Positions 37,164-45,565 of a stretch of 64,000 bases of DNA are shown one piece after another. A model generated the notes under the pieces. It was not told the origin of the DNA and did no database searches. It saw only the letters and a list, made by a program, of their open reading frames with translations. Made by a program: the position numbers and the translations under genes. Position 1 is the stretch's first letter. Each line of letters starts with the position of its first letter. This DNA is from Aeromicrobium sp. Root472D3 (GTDB lineage: Bacteria > Actinomycetota > Actinomycetes > Propionibacteriales > Nocardioidaceae), in NCBI RefSeq assembly GCF_001426485.1, contig NZ_LMET01000001.1, positions 1,788,505 through 1,852,504 on the forward strand, read 5' to 3'.

Positions 37164-38619
37164 ATTCGATCTCATCATCACCAACGTCCAGGTCGTGCGC
37201 CCGGGCCACGAGGCCCCCGAGCGCCTCGACGTCGCGGTCAAGGACGGACGCTTCGCGGCGTTCGAGGCCGACCTCGACGCGAGCCGCGCCGAGACCGTGC
37301 TCGACGCCGGTGGCAAGCACCTGTTCCCGGGTGCCGTCGACGTGCACCAGCACTGGGGCATCTACAACGAGCTGGGCGAGGACGCCGCGAGCGAGAGCCA
37401 GGCCTCGGCGCAGGGCGGCGTGACCTCGGGCATCACGTACATGCGCACCGGCGCCTACTACCTGAACCGCTCCGGTCCGTACACCGAGATCTTCCCCGAG
37501 GTGCTCGCCGCGACCGAGAAGAAGGCCTACATCGACTACGGCTTCCACATCGCGCCGATCCTGGCCCAGCACATCGACGAGATCCCGTACCTCGTCGAGA
37601 ACGGCGTCCCGTCGTTCAAGGTCTTCATGTTCTACGGCAGCCACGGCCTGCACGGTCGCTCGACCGACCAGGGCTCGTTCCTGATGCTGCCGGAGGACGA
37701 GTCGTACGACATCGCGCACTTCGAGTTCGTCATGCGCGGCATCCAGAAGGCCCGCGAGGACGAGCGCTTCGCCGCCGACCGCGACCACATCTCGCTGTCG
37801 CTGCACTGCGAGACCGCCGAGATCATGCGGGCGTACACCAAGCTCGTCGAGGCCGACGGCACGCTCGAGGGCCTCGAGGCGTACAGCGCGTCGCGTCCGC
37901 CGCACTCCGAGGGCCTCGCGATCACGATCGCGTCGTACCTCGCGCACGAGACCGAGCTGCCCAACATCAACCTGCTGCACCTGACGTCGCGCAAGGCGAT
38001 CGAGGCCGCGATGATGATGCAGGCCACCTTCCCGCACATCAACTTCCGTCGCGAGGTCACGGTCGGTCACCTGCTGGCCGACTTCCACACCGCGAACCTC
38101 GGTGGCAAGGTCAACCCGCCGCTGCGCTCGCGCGAGGACGTCGAGGCGCTGTGGGACCACCTGCTCGCGGGCAACTTCTCGTGGGTGACGTCCGACCACG
38201 CGTGCTGCAAGGACGAGACGAAGTTCGGCGAGCCGCGCGACGACGTGTTCGTCGCGAAGTCCGGCTTCGGCGGCACCGAGTACCTGCTGCCCGGCATGAT
38301 CTCCGAGGGCCGCAAGCGCGGGCTGTCGTACAACGCGATCGCCGAGCTGACGGCCCGCAACCCCGCCGACCGCTTCGGCCTGGCCAACAAGGGCGACCTG
38401 CAGGTCGGCTACGACGCCGACTTCAGCCTCGTCGACGACGACGTGCAGTACACCGTGCGGGCGGCCGACTCGGTCTCGACGCAGGAGTACACGCCGTTCG
38501 AGGGCTTCGAGCTGACCGCCAAGGTCACCGACACGTACCTGCGCGGTGAGGTCGTGTGGGCCGACGGCGCGATCGTCGGCGAGCCGCGCGGCACGTTCCA
38601 GAAGCGCTCGGGCAGCTGA
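37156..38619 (+). CDS. hydantoinase/dihydropyrimidinase-type amidohydrolase
   Basis: 487 aa. All binuclear metal ligands are present: His64 and His66 in DVHQHWG, Lys155 in PSFKVFMFY (probably carboxylated), His217 in SLHCETAE, His275 in LLHLTSRK, and Asp347 in VTSDHACC. It hydrolyses cyclic amides (hydantoins, dihydropyrimidines, allantoin or similar). It differs from housekeeping dihydropyrimidinase in the long PYTEIFPEVLAATEKKAYI segment. Last gene of the CoA-transferase operon; it ends at a bidirectional terminator. The association with a racemase-like gene in the transporter operon also fits hydantoin-type chemistry. Confidence 0.88.
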   Translation: MPEFDLIITNVQVVRPGHEAPERLDVAVKDGRFAAFEADLDASRAETVLDAGGKHLFPGAVDVHQHWGIYNELGEDAASESQASAQGGVTSGITYMRTGAYYLNRSGPYTEIFPEVLAATEKKAYIDYGFHIAPILAQHIDEIPYLVENGVPSFKVFMFYGSHGLHGRSTDQGSFLMLPEDESYDIAHFEFVMRGIQKAREDERFAADRDHISLSLHCETAEIMRAYTKLVEADGTLEGLEAYSASRPPHSEGLAITIASYLAHETELPNINLLHLTSRKAIEAAMMMQATFPHINFRREVTVGHLLADFHTANLGGKVNPPLRSREDVEALWDHLLAGNFSWVTSDHACCKDETKFGEPRDDVFVAKSGFGGTEYLLPGMISEGRKRGLSYNAIAELTARNPADRFGLANKGDLQVGYDADFSLVDDDVQYTVRAADSVSTQEYTPFEGFELTAKVTDTYLRGEVVWADGAIVGEPRGTFQKRSGS

Positions 38620-38658
38620 CGCCGCACGGCGGAAGCCGACACCGCACGACCTGACGCC

Positions 38659-38689
38659 GGGCCGGCGCCGCGATCAGCGGCGCCGGCCC
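38659..38689. terminator. bidirectional terminator
   Basis: Perfect 13-bp GC-only arms (38659-38671 and 38677-38689) with loop GATCA between the convergent amidohydrolase and CitE-like genes. The stop codon of the CitE-like gene is formed by the loop. Confidence 0.85.
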
Positions 38690-39534
38690 ATCGTCTCTCG
38701 TGCCTCGCGCACGACGGCGGCGTCGATGAGCCGGCCTCGCGCGTCGAGCGTGATGCCGCCCTGCGAGCGCTCGAACTGGTCGAGCACCTCCTGCGCCACC
38801 GACAGGCTCTCGGCCGACGGGCTGGCGACGGTGTTCACGACCCCGACCTGGGCGGGGTGGATCGCGGTCCTCGACCGGAAGCCCAGGTCGAGCAGGTGGC
38901 GCGTGCTCTCCTCGAACGCCTCGAGGTCGCGGAAGTCGGTCGACGTCGGGGCGACGGGTGCCGAGCGGGCGGCCGCCGCGCAGTGCACGACGACCTGCGT
39001 GCGGAAGGCGTCGATCGCCGCGGCCGTGCGGGGGGAGCGGGTCATGCGCAGGTCGCCGAGAAGGTCCACCTCGCCGATGCCCAGCGTCGTGAGCCGGGCG
39101 TGCGCCGTGAGGGTGGCGAGGTCGCGCAGCGCCGCGGCCGTCTCGACCAGGCCGACGACGTCGAGCCGGGGGGTGACGTGCCGCTCGGCCTCCAGGGCGG
39201 CCAGGCGGGGCGCCGCGGCGTCGAGCTGCTCGGTCGAGCACTTGGCGAGGAACAGCCCGCGCACGCCCGGACGCACGGCGGCGTCGAGGTCGGCGTCGAG
39301 GAACTCGGGGGAGACCCGAACCCAGATCTCCGGCCCGGTGGCGTCCGCCGGACGGGCGTCCAGCCAGGCGACGAGCCCACGGCGGGCGGCGTCCTTGGCG
39401 GGGACGGGCACGGCGTCCTCGAGGTCGACGACCAGGGCGTCGGCCGGGCCCCCCACGCCCTTGTCGAACAGCTCGGGGCGGTTGGCCGGGACGTAGAGGA
39501 ACGACCGGGGCAGGACGCGTGCGGCGGCGCTCAC
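38674..39534 (-). CDS. CitE-like (HpcH/HpaI family) lyase
   Basis: 286 aa from a GTG overlapping the IclR stop (GTGA). Stand-alone CitE-like proteins cleave malyl-CoA, citramalyl-CoA or hydroxymethylglutaryl-CoA-type esters. Motifs: RSFLYVPANRPELFDKG (Arg at the CoA site), DALVVDLEDAVPVPAKDAAR (metal Asp/Glu), PEIWVRVSPEF, and GIGEVDLLGDL in place of the more usual 'E..GD' segment. RSRTAIHPAQVGVVN closes the barrel. With the CoA-transferase it forms the activation and cleavage pair known from itaconate-type degradation. No dedicated itaconyl-CoA hydratase is present, so that pathway is not proven. Confidence 0.85.
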   Translation of the reverse strand: MSAAARVLPRSFLYVPANRPELFDKGVGGPADALVVDLEDAVPVPAKDAARRGLVAWLDARPADATGPEIWVRVSPEFLDADLDAAVRPGVRGLFLAKCSTEQLDAAAPRLAALEAERHVTPRLDVVGLVETAAALRDLATLTAHARLTTLGIGEVDLLGDLRMTRSPRTAAAIDAFRTQVVVHCAAAARSAPVAPTSTDFRDLEAFEESTRHLLDLGFRSRTAIHPAQVGVVNTVASPSAESLSVAQEVLDQFERSQGGITLDARGRLIDAAVVREARETMGRRR

Positions 39535-40328
39535 GAGCGGGCCGGCTGCAGCAGGTGGGTGATGGAGCGCGCCGCGGCGAGCACCTGGGCGACGTGCTCC
39601 TGGTGCGACTCGTCGGCGGGCTGGGCGTACCGGGCGGCCGGGCCCGACGAGCTGATCGAGCCCAGGACGTTGCCGCTGGCGTCGAAGAACGGCGCCGCGA
39701 TCGAGGCGGCCCCGGTGTTGCGCTCGTTGGTGGACGTCGCGTACCCGAGGTCGCGCACCTGCGCGAGGCCGTCGAGGAACTCGTCCGGGTCGACGTCCGG
39801 CCGCAGGTCGACGAGCTCGGCCACGACCTCGTCGATGAAGGCCTGGGGGAGGAAGGCCAGGATCGACCGGCTCGAGGCGCCGGAGTGCAGGGGGAACTGG
39901 GGTCCGATCTCGATGACCATCTTGACCTCCTGCGGGCTCTCGTACTGGTCGAGGTAGATGCGCCGGTTGCCGACCAGCACCGAGAGGGTCGCGGTCTCGC
40001 GCGTCTGGTCGCGGAGCCGTCGCAGGGCGGGCGCCGCGAGGCTGCGGACGTCGAGCTGGCTCCACGCCTTGGTGCCGAGCCCGACCGCGGTGGGCCCGAG
40101 GGCGTACCGGGCGTCGCCCGGGATGGCCTGCACGAGCGCGCGCGACGCCAGCGACTGCAGGATGCGGTGGACGACGGCCTTGCTCAGGCCGAGGTCGCGG
40201 GCGATCTGCGAGACGCCGAGCGGACGGTCCGAGCGCGTGAACGAGACCAGCACGTCGGCGACGCGATCGGCCGACTCGGTGCCGCTGGCGCTCTCCGCCG
40301 GAGGTCGGGAAGGATGGGCTGACGTCAT
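39531..40328 (-). CDS. IclR-family transcriptional regulator of the catabolic locus
   Basis: 265 aa. N-terminal winged helix (SADRVADVLVSFTRSDRPLGVSQIARDLGLSKAVVHRILQ, cited here as two parts: DRVADVLVSF and LGLSKAVVHRIL) and a C-terminal GAF-like effector domain (ETATLSVLVGNRRIYLDQ, ASSRSILAFLP, AASIAAPFFDASG). It is divergent from the transporter operon and separated from it by four copies of a 17-bp operator. One copy abuts its own ribosome site (AGAGGA), indicating autoregulation. It is cotranscribed with the CitE-like lyase. Confidence 0.9.
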   Translation of the reverse strand: MTSAHPSRPPAESASGTESADRVADVLVSFTRSDRPLGVSQIARDLGLSKAVVHRILQSLASRALVQAIPGDARYALGPTAVGLGTKAWSQLDVRSLAAPALRRLRDQTRETATLSVLVGNRRIYLDQYESPQEVKMVIEIGPQFPLHSGASSRSILAFLPQAFIDEVVAELVDLRPDVDPDEFLDGLAQVRDLGYATSTNERNTGAASIAAPFFDASGNVLGSISSSGPAARYAQPADESHQEHVAQVLAAARSITHLLQPARS

Positions 40329-40331
40329 GAT

Positions 40332-40348
40332 GTTCCTCTCAACGAACG
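40332..40348. promoter_or_regulatory. IclR operator copy 1 (next to the iclR start)
   Basis: GTTCCTCTCAACGAACG, overlapping the ribosome site of the minus-strand iclR gene, 4 bp from its start codon. Near-identical to the site at 33689. Confidence 0.6.
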
Positions 40349-40353
40349 TAGGC

Positions 40354-40370
40354 GTTCCGCTGAGCGGAAC
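40354..40370. promoter_or_regulatory. IclR operator copy 2 (best palindrome)
   Basis: GTTCCGCTGAGCGGAAC: perfect 8-bp arms around one central base. Starts 22 bp after copy 1. Confidence 0.75.
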
Positions 40371-40463
40371 TGTAACATCTTTGTTTCAGTGTGATCTAGA
40401 TCTAGTAATCGCGGCCTTGTCATGGAATAGTGACGTGAAAGTGGCCGTCGGCTTCTGCGCAGT

Positions 40464-40480
40464 AGTTCGCTGAGCGGAAC
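40464..40480. promoter_or_regulatory. IclR operator copy 3
   Basis: AGTTCGCTGAGCGGAAC shares the last 13 bases with copy 2. Starts 110 bp after copy 2 and 33 bp before copy 4. Confidence 0.65.
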
Positions 40481-40496
40481 ACACGCCCCGAAGAGC

Positions 40497-40513
40497 GTTC
40501 CTTTCAGTGGAAC
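40497..40513. promoter_or_regulatory. IclR operator copy 4 (before the transporter operon)
   Basis: GTTCCTTTCAGTGGAAC, 41 bp upstream of the ABC substrate-binding gene. Confidence 0.65.
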
Positions 40514-40553
40514 ACACATCTGGTGCCCCCCGGCACGGAAGGCAGGTCCTGGA

Positions 40554-41780
40554 ATGAAGAAGATCGCGAGCGTGATGACCGCACTGGTCGTCACCGGAGG
40601 GCTGGCCGCGTGCGGCAGCTCCGATGGAGGCTCCTCGGACTCGGACACCGTCACCATCGGTTCGATCCACCCCACCTCGGGTCCTCTCGCCGGTGTCGGC
40701 GGGCTGATGGACGACGGCGCGAAGCTCGCCGTCGCCGACATCAACGCGGCGGGCGGCATCAAGGCGCTCGACGGCGCCCAGCTCGAGCTCGCCGGCGGTG
40801 ACAGCCAGGGCAAGGCCGAGGTCGGACAGAGCGAGGCGCAGCGGCTCATCGGCGACGGCGCGGTCGCGCTGATCGGCACGTACCAGAGCGACGTCACCCA
40901 GAACGTCGCCGCGGTCGCCGAGCGCGGACGCGTGCCGTTCGTGATCGACGTCGCGGTCGACGACAAGATCCTCGAGCAGGGCTACAAGTACTCGTTCCGC
41001 GTGCAGCCCGATGCCACCAGCATGGGCACGTCCGGCGCCGACTCGCTGGTCAAGATCGGCCAGGACAAGGGCACCCCGATCAAGACGGTCGCCTACCTGC
41101 ACATCGAGGGCGCCTTCGGCGACAGCGTCTTCGACGCGTTCAAGAAGGAGGCCGAGGCGCAGGGCATCACGACGGTCAAGGAGATCACGTACCCCGGCAC
41201 CAACTTCTCCGACGCCACGACGCAGGTGCGCGAGGCCGCGTCGATCAACCCCGACGTCATCGTGGCCACCGGGTACTTCCCCGACGGCGTCCTGATCGCC
41301 AAGGCGGTCTCGGAGCTCGGTCCCGACATCCAGGGCCTGTACGGCATCGCCAACGGAGCCTTCGACGACGGCTCGTTCCCCGCCGCGTCGGGTGCCTCGG
41401 GCCAGAACGTGCTGAGCGCCAACTACCACTACGACGCCAACAACGAGCGCGTCACCGACATCCGCACGCGCTTCGAGGCCAAGTACGGCAAGCCCATGGA
41501 GACCGCGTCGATCCTGTCGTACCAGGCGGTCGAGGTCATCGCGGCCGGGCTCGAGAAGTCCGGCTCGGACGACCCCGAGAAGCTGCGTGAGGCCATCGCC
41601 GGCATCGAGATCGACGACCCGCTGCTGGCCTTCGACGGACCGATCACGTTCGACGAGCGCGGCCAGAACGAGAACGCGACGGTCATCGTCATGCAGGTGC
41701 AGGGCGACAACGTCGAGCAGGTCTTCCCGCAGGAGGTCGCGACGAAGGACCTCGTCTTCCCCGCGGCCCCGGCACGATGA
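40554..41780 (+). CDS. LIV-type ABC transporter substrate-binding lipoprotein
   Basis: 408 aa. Lipoprotein signal MKKIASVMTALVVTGGLAAC with lipid-modified Cys20, then a periplasmic-binding-protein type 1 fold of the Leu/Ile/Val-binding family (TVTIGSIHPTSGPLAGVGG, ALIGTYQSDVTQNVAAVAE, ATGYFPDGVLIAKAVSE). It is the extracellular ligand receptor for the importer encoded by the next four genes. This family imports amino acids, but also amides, urea and aromatic or dicarboxylic acids. The catabolic context argues for the locus substrate rather than leucine. Confidence 0.9.
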   Translation: MKKIASVMTALVVTGGLAACGSSDGGSSDSDTVTIGSIHPTSGPLAGVGGLMDDGAKLAVADINAAGGIKALDGAQLELAGGDSQGKAEVGQSEAQRLIGDGAVALIGTYQSDVTQNVAAVAERGRVPFVIDVAVDDKILEQGYKYSFRVQPDATSMGTSGADSLVKIGQDKGTPIKTVAYLHIEGAFGDSVFDAFKKEAEAQGITTVKEITYPGTNFSDATTQVREAASINPDVIVATGYFPDGVLIAKAVSELGPDIQGLYGIANGAFDDGSFPAASGASGQNVLSANYHYDANNERVTDIRTRFEAKYGKPMETASILSYQAVEVIAAGLEKSGSDDPEKLREAIAGIEIDDPLLAFDGPITFDERGQNENATVIVMQVQGDNVEQVFPQEVATKDLVFPAAPAR

Positions 41781-42766
41781 CCGAAGCGACCACCCGTGGT
41801 GACGGGCCGACCCGGGTCGTCCGGGTCGGCACGCACCCCACGACGGTCGTGGCGGTCACCGTCGTCGTCCTGCTCGCCGCGGTCTTCGCGGTGGGCGGGA
41901 AGGACAGCGGTCTCGTCACGCAGTCGATCGTCACGGGCCTGCTGCTGGGCGGCGTCTACGCGCTGGTCTCGATCGGCCTGACGCTGATCTTCGGCGTGCT
42001 CGGCGTCGTCAACTTCGCGCAGGGCTCGATGCTGACGATGTCGATGTACGTCGTCTACGCCCTCGTCGCCGGCCCCGGCATCCCGGTCTACGTCGCGACG
42101 CTGCTCGCGATCCCCGTGATGTTCCTGTTCGGCATGATGGTGCAGCACTTCCTGCTCAACCGTCTGACGTCGACCGGCAGCCACGAGGGCCCGCTGCTCG
42201 TGACGCTCGGCATCCAGCTGCTGATCGCCAATGTCCTGCTCATGATCTTCACGGGCCGGCCGAAGTCGGTCGGCACGCCGGTCGACGGGTCGTTCGAGGT
42301 GTTCGGCGCGATCGCGTCGTACTCGCGCATCATCGCGTTCGTCGGCGCCGTGCTGGTGGGCGTCGCACTGACGCTGGTGCTGCGACGCACGTCGCTGGGC
42401 CTGTCGATCCGCGCCGTCGCCGCCAACGCACAGGGCGCTGCGCTCGTCGGGGTCAACGTCCGGCGCGTCTACGCGCTGACGTTCGGCATCGGCGCGGCCA
42501 GCGTCGCCGTCGCCGGCGGCCTCATGACGCCGTTCACGAGCCTCACCCCGTCGGTCGGCGAGCAGTTCACGATCCTCGCCTTCGTCATCGTGGTGCTCGG
42601 AGGCCTCGGCAGCGTGCTCGGCGCGACGATCGGCGGCCTGGTCATCGGCCTGGTCCAGACGGTCGGAGCCCTGTACCTGCCCGGCACGGGATCGCTGATC
42701 CTGGTGTTCGCGGTGTTCGTCATGGTGCTGTTCCTGCGCCCCCAAGGTCTGTACGGAGCCAAGTGA
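41777..42766 (+). CDS. LIV-type ABC permease, LivH family
   Basis: 329 aa, about eight transmembrane helices. The family signature is GLLLGGVYALVSIGLTLIFGVLGVVNFAQG near the N-terminus (GVYALVSIGLTLIFGV) and the permease loop motif IRAVAANAQGAALVGVNVRR. It carries a longer N-terminal cytosolic segment (residues 1-25) than typical LivH. ATGA overlap with the binding protein gene. Confidence 0.9.
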   Translation: MTEATTRGDGPTRVVRVGTHPTTVVAVTVVVLLAAVFAVGGKDSGLVTQSIVTGLLLGGVYALVSIGLTLIFGVLGVVNFAQGSMLTMSMYVVYALVAGPGIPVYVATLLAIPVMFLFGMMVQHFLLNRLTSTGSHEGPLLVTLGIQLLIANVLLMIFTGRPKSVGTPVDGSFEVFGAIASYSRIIAFVGAVLVGVALTLVLRRTSLGLSIRAVAANAQGAALVGVNVRRVYALTFGIGAASVAVAGGLMTPFTSLTPSVGEQFTILAFVIVVLGGLGSVLGATIGGLVIGLVQTVGALYLPGTGSLILVFAVFVMVLFLRPQGLYGAK

Positions 42767-43827
42767 TGACCGACACCACAGCCCCGCGCCCCACCACGGC
42801 GCACGAGCTCCCCGCGGCGGACGACCCGCGGCTCAAGGACACCTGGATGCGGCGCCAGCTCGTCGTGCTGGTCGTCGGCGTCGCGGTGCTCTCGCTGCTG
42901 CCGCTGCTCCTCGGCGAGCAGGCCCAGAGCGTCGCGATCCGCACCCTGATCTTCGCGATCATGGCGGTCGGCTGGAACCTGATGAGCGGCTTCGGCGGCA
43001 TGTTCAGCTTCGGCCACGCCGCGTTCTTCGGCATCGGCGCCTACACCGGTGCGTACCTGCTGGTCGACCACGGCATCTCGCCCTGGATCTCGATGGTCGT
43101 GGCGGCCGTGCTGTCGGCGGCCGTCGGCGTCGCGATCGCGTACATGTGCCTGCGCTACAAGCTCGCGGGCTCGTACTTCGCGCTGGCCACGTTCGCCTTC
43201 GCGCAGATGTTCCTGCTGATCGTGCAGAACCTCGACGTGCTCAACAAGACCGAGGGGTTCAACGTCGAGATCCTCCCGAGCGACTCGTGGTCGATGCTGC
43301 AGTTCCAGCAGGGCAGCCCGCTGTACTTCTGGATCCCGCTGGCCATCCTCGCCGTCGCGGTGCTGATCTCGATCCTCTACGTCCGCTCGCGGGCCGGGCA
43401 GTACGCCCAGGCCGTGCGCGACGACGAGGTCGCGGCGTCGTCGCTCGGCATCGACACCATGCGGGCACGTCTGATCGCCGTCGCCCTGAGCTGCGGCGTC
43501 ACGGCGGTCGCCGGCGTCTACTACACGCAGTACTACTTCTTCGTCGGGCCCGAGCAGGCGTTCGGGTCGGCGGTGTCGGTCGAGGCCATCATCCCGGCGG
43601 TCATCGGCGGCATCGGCACGATCTGGGGCCCCGTCATCGGCGCGGCCGTCGTCGGCCCGCTGTCCGAGCTCGTCGCGACGGTGCTGCGCAACCCGCCCGG
43701 CTTCCTGTCGTTCCTGCAGGGCACGTCGGGCCTGGACGTCGCGGTCTACGCGACCCTGCTCATCATCATCGTCATCGTGATGCCCAAGGGCATCTTCGGA
43801 ACCATCAGGGATCGGTGGCGCTCATGA
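42766..43827 (+). CDS. LIV-type ABC permease, LivM family
   Basis: 353 aa from the ATG at 42766 (an in-frame GTG 3 nt upstream also exists). LivM hallmark GWNLMSGFGGMFSFGHAAFFGIGAY and the coupling motif AVRDDEVAASSLGID. About nine to ten membrane helices. It pairs with the LivH-type subunit to form the channel. TGATG junction with the previous gene. Confidence 0.9.
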   Translation: MTDTTAPRPTTAHELPAADDPRLKDTWMRRQLVVLVVGVAVLSLLPLLLGEQAQSVAIRTLIFAIMAVGWNLMSGFGGMFSFGHAAFFGIGAYTGAYLLVDHGISPWISMVVAAVLSAAVGVAIAYMCLRYKLAGSYFALATFAFAQMFLLIVQNLDVLNKTEGFNVEILPSDSWSMLQFQQGSPLYFWIPLAILAVAVLISILYVRSRAGQYAQAVRDDEVAASSLGIDTMRARLIAVALSCGVTAVAGVYYTQYYFFVGPEQAFGSAVSVEAIIPAVIGGIGTIWGPVIGAAVVGPLSELVATVLRNPPGFLSFLQGTSGLDVAVYATLLIIIVIVMPKGIFGTIRDRWRS

Positions 43828-44537
43828 GCCTGCTCGAGGTAGAGGGACTGACCAAGAAGTACACGGGCCTGACCGCCGTCGACACCGTCGACGTGACGGT
43901 GGACGACCGCGAGTTCCTGGGCATCATCGGACCCAACGGCGCCGGCAAGACGACACTGTTCTCGCTGCTGGCCGGCAGCCAGGAGCCCACGTCGGGGCGC
44001 ATCGTGTTCGACGGCACCGACATCACGGGCTGGTCGGCCCAGAAGGTCGCGCGCACCGGTCTGGTGCGCACGTTCCAGCTCATGCGGCCGTTCGAGTCGA
44101 TGTCGGTGCTCGAGAACGTGACGATCGCGTCGCTGGGCCGGCGGTCCCGCAAGGACGCCCGCCGGCACGCGCTCGGGGTGCTCGAGCGCGTGCAGCTCGA
44201 GCAGTACGCGACCGCGGCGTCGGGCAGCCTGCCGACGGCGGGGCTCAAGCGCCTCGAGCTCGCGCGGGCGCTCGCGATGGAGCCGCGCATGATCCTGCTC
44301 GACGAGGTGCTGGCCGGGCTCGTCCCCGCCGAGCGCGCCCCGATGATCGAGCTGCTGCGCGACCTGCACGGCGACGGCCTCACGGTGATGTTCGTCGAGC
44401 ACATCATGGCGGCCGTCATGGCGCTGTCGGAGCGGCTCGTCGTGATGCACGACGGACGGGTCCTGACCCAGGGCGTCCCCGCCGAGGTCATCGCCGAACC
44501 GCAGGTCATCGAGGCCTACCTCGGAGAGGACTACTAG
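43824..44537 (+). CDS. LIV-type ABC ATPase, LivG family
   Basis: 237 aa. Walker A GPNGAGKTTLFSL, Q-loop RTFQLMRPFESMSVLENV, Walker B MILLDEVLAGLVPAE, and H-loop FVEHIMAAVMAL. The ABC signature is degenerate: GSLPTAGLKRLELARAL replaces the usual LSxGQ. That variant occurs in some LivG proteins but could make ATP hydrolysis depend on the second site. ATGA overlap with the LivM-type gene. Confidence 0.9.
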   Translation: MSLLEVEGLTKKYTGLTAVDTVDVTVDDREFLGIIGPNGAGKTTLFSLLAGSQEPTSGRIVFDGTDITGWSAQKVARTGLVRTFQLMRPFESMSVLENVTIASLGRRSRKDARRHALGVLERVQLEQYATAASGSLPTAGLKRLELARALAMEPRMILLDEVLAGLVPAERAPMIELLRDLHGDGLTVMFVEHIMAAVMALSERLVVMHDGRVLTQGVPAEVIAEPQVIEAYLGEDY

Positions 44538-45239
44538 ATGCTCGAGCTCAAGAACCTCAGTGCCGGCTACCGCCGCCTGGAGATCCTCCACGAGATCGAC
44601 CTGCGGGTCGACGAGAAGGAGATCGTCTCGCTGATCGGTGCCAACGGCGCCGGCAAGACCACGACCCTGCGGGCCGTCGCCGGCATCATCAAGGCCACCG
44701 GGGGAGAGATCCTGCTGGGCGGGGAGCCGGTGCAGTCGCTGCGGCCCGACGAGATCGTGCGCGCCGGCATGCTGCACGTGGCGCAGGACCGGGCCCTCTT
44801 CGGCGACCTCGACGTCATCGAGAACCTCGAGATGGGGGCGTACTCGCAGCCGCGGTCGAGCATCAAGGCGTCGCTCGACGAGGTCTTCGACCTGTTCCCG
44901 ATCCTCGCGACGCGTCGCTCGCAGCGCGCCAACACGATGTCGGGCGGTCAGCAGCAGATGCTCGCGATCGGTCGCGCGCTGATGGCGCGTCCGACGGTGC
45001 TGACGCTCGACGAGCCGTCGGTGGGCCTCGCGCCCAACCTGTCGGCCCAGGTGCTGGCGGCGATCCGTCAGATCCGCGACACCGGCGTGACGGTGCTGAT
45101 CGTCGAGCAGAACGCGTCGCAGGCGCTGGCGATCTCCGACCGGGCGTACGTCATCGAGAGCGGCGCGATCGTGCTGGAGGGCTCGGGCGCCGAGCTCGCC
45201 GACGACCCGCGGGTCCGCGCCGCCTACCTGGGCACCTGA
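44538..45239 (+). CDS. LIV-type ABC ATPase, LivF family
   Basis: 233 aa, start directly after the previous stop. Walker A GANGAGKTTTLRAVAG, canonical signature MSGGQQQMLAIGRALMA, Walker B VLTLDEPSVGLAPN, H-loop LIVEQNASQAL. It forms the ATPase heterodimer with the LivG-type subunit and carries the intact signature. Confidence 0.92.
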   Translation: MLELKNLSAGYRRLEILHEIDLRVDEKEIVSLIGANGAGKTTTLRAVAGIIKATGGEILLGGEPVQSLRPDEIVRAGMLHVAQDRALFGDLDVIENLEMGAYSQPRSSIKASLDEVFDLFPILATRRSQRANTMSGGQQQMLAIGRALMARPTVLTLDEPSVGLAPNLSAQVLAAIRQIRDTGVTVLIVEQNASQALAISDRAYVIESGAIVLEGSGAELADDPRVRAAYLGT

Positions 45240-45565
45240 TGCCCGAGTTCCTGGTGCACATCGAGATCGTCTGGCCCCCCGGGCGGGACGACGAGCAGGA
45301 GCGCGAGGAGATCTTCGCCGCCGAGCTCCTACAGGGCCAGCGGCTGGCAGGTGCGGGACACCTGCGCCGGCTGTGGCGCATCCCGGGCCGGTGGGCCAAC
45401 TGGAGCCTGTACGACGTCCCGGACGCGACGGTGCTGCACGAGGCGCTGACGTCGCTGCCGCTGCACCCGTGGATGGACATCCAGGTGCACCCGCTGGCCG
45501 AGCACCCCAACGATCCGCGCGCGCTCGGCATCGACCCGCCCGCGCCGGCGAAGGAGACATCATGA
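45239..45565 (+). CDS. muconolactone isomerase-like protein
   Basis: 108 aa, TGATG-coupled to the LivF-type gene. It has the muconolactone delta-isomerase fold pattern: an N-terminal EFLVHIEIVWPPG strand, a helix with EEIFAAELLQGQRLAGAG, RLWRIPGRWANWSLYDVPD, then LTSLPLHPWMDIQVHPLAEHP. True CatC acts in the beta-ketoadipate pathway, but no other catechol genes are nearby. Here it more likely isomerises or binds a lactone/lactam intermediate of the local pathway (inference). Confidence 0.8.
   Translation: MPEFLVHIEIVWPPGRDDEQEREEIFAAELLQGQRLAGAGHLRRLWRIPGRWANWSLYDVPDATVLHEALTSLPLHPWMDIQVHPLAEHPNDPRALGIDPPAPAKETS

Noticed and set aside
35673-37361. 562-aa minus-strand open frame antisense to the second MmgE/PrpD gene.
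   Set aside because: No domain signal, shadow composition; it would span two coupled operon junctions on the other strand.
33716-39534. Assigning the locus to the itaconate degradation pathway.
   Set aside because: A CoA-transferase and a CitE-like lyase fit, but no itaconyl-CoA hydratase is present and the cyclic-amide hydrolases would be unexplained.
45239-45565. Calling this gene catC of the beta-ketoadipate pathway.
   Set aside because: No catA/catB, pca or other catechol genes in the window; it is translationally coupled to an importer operon.
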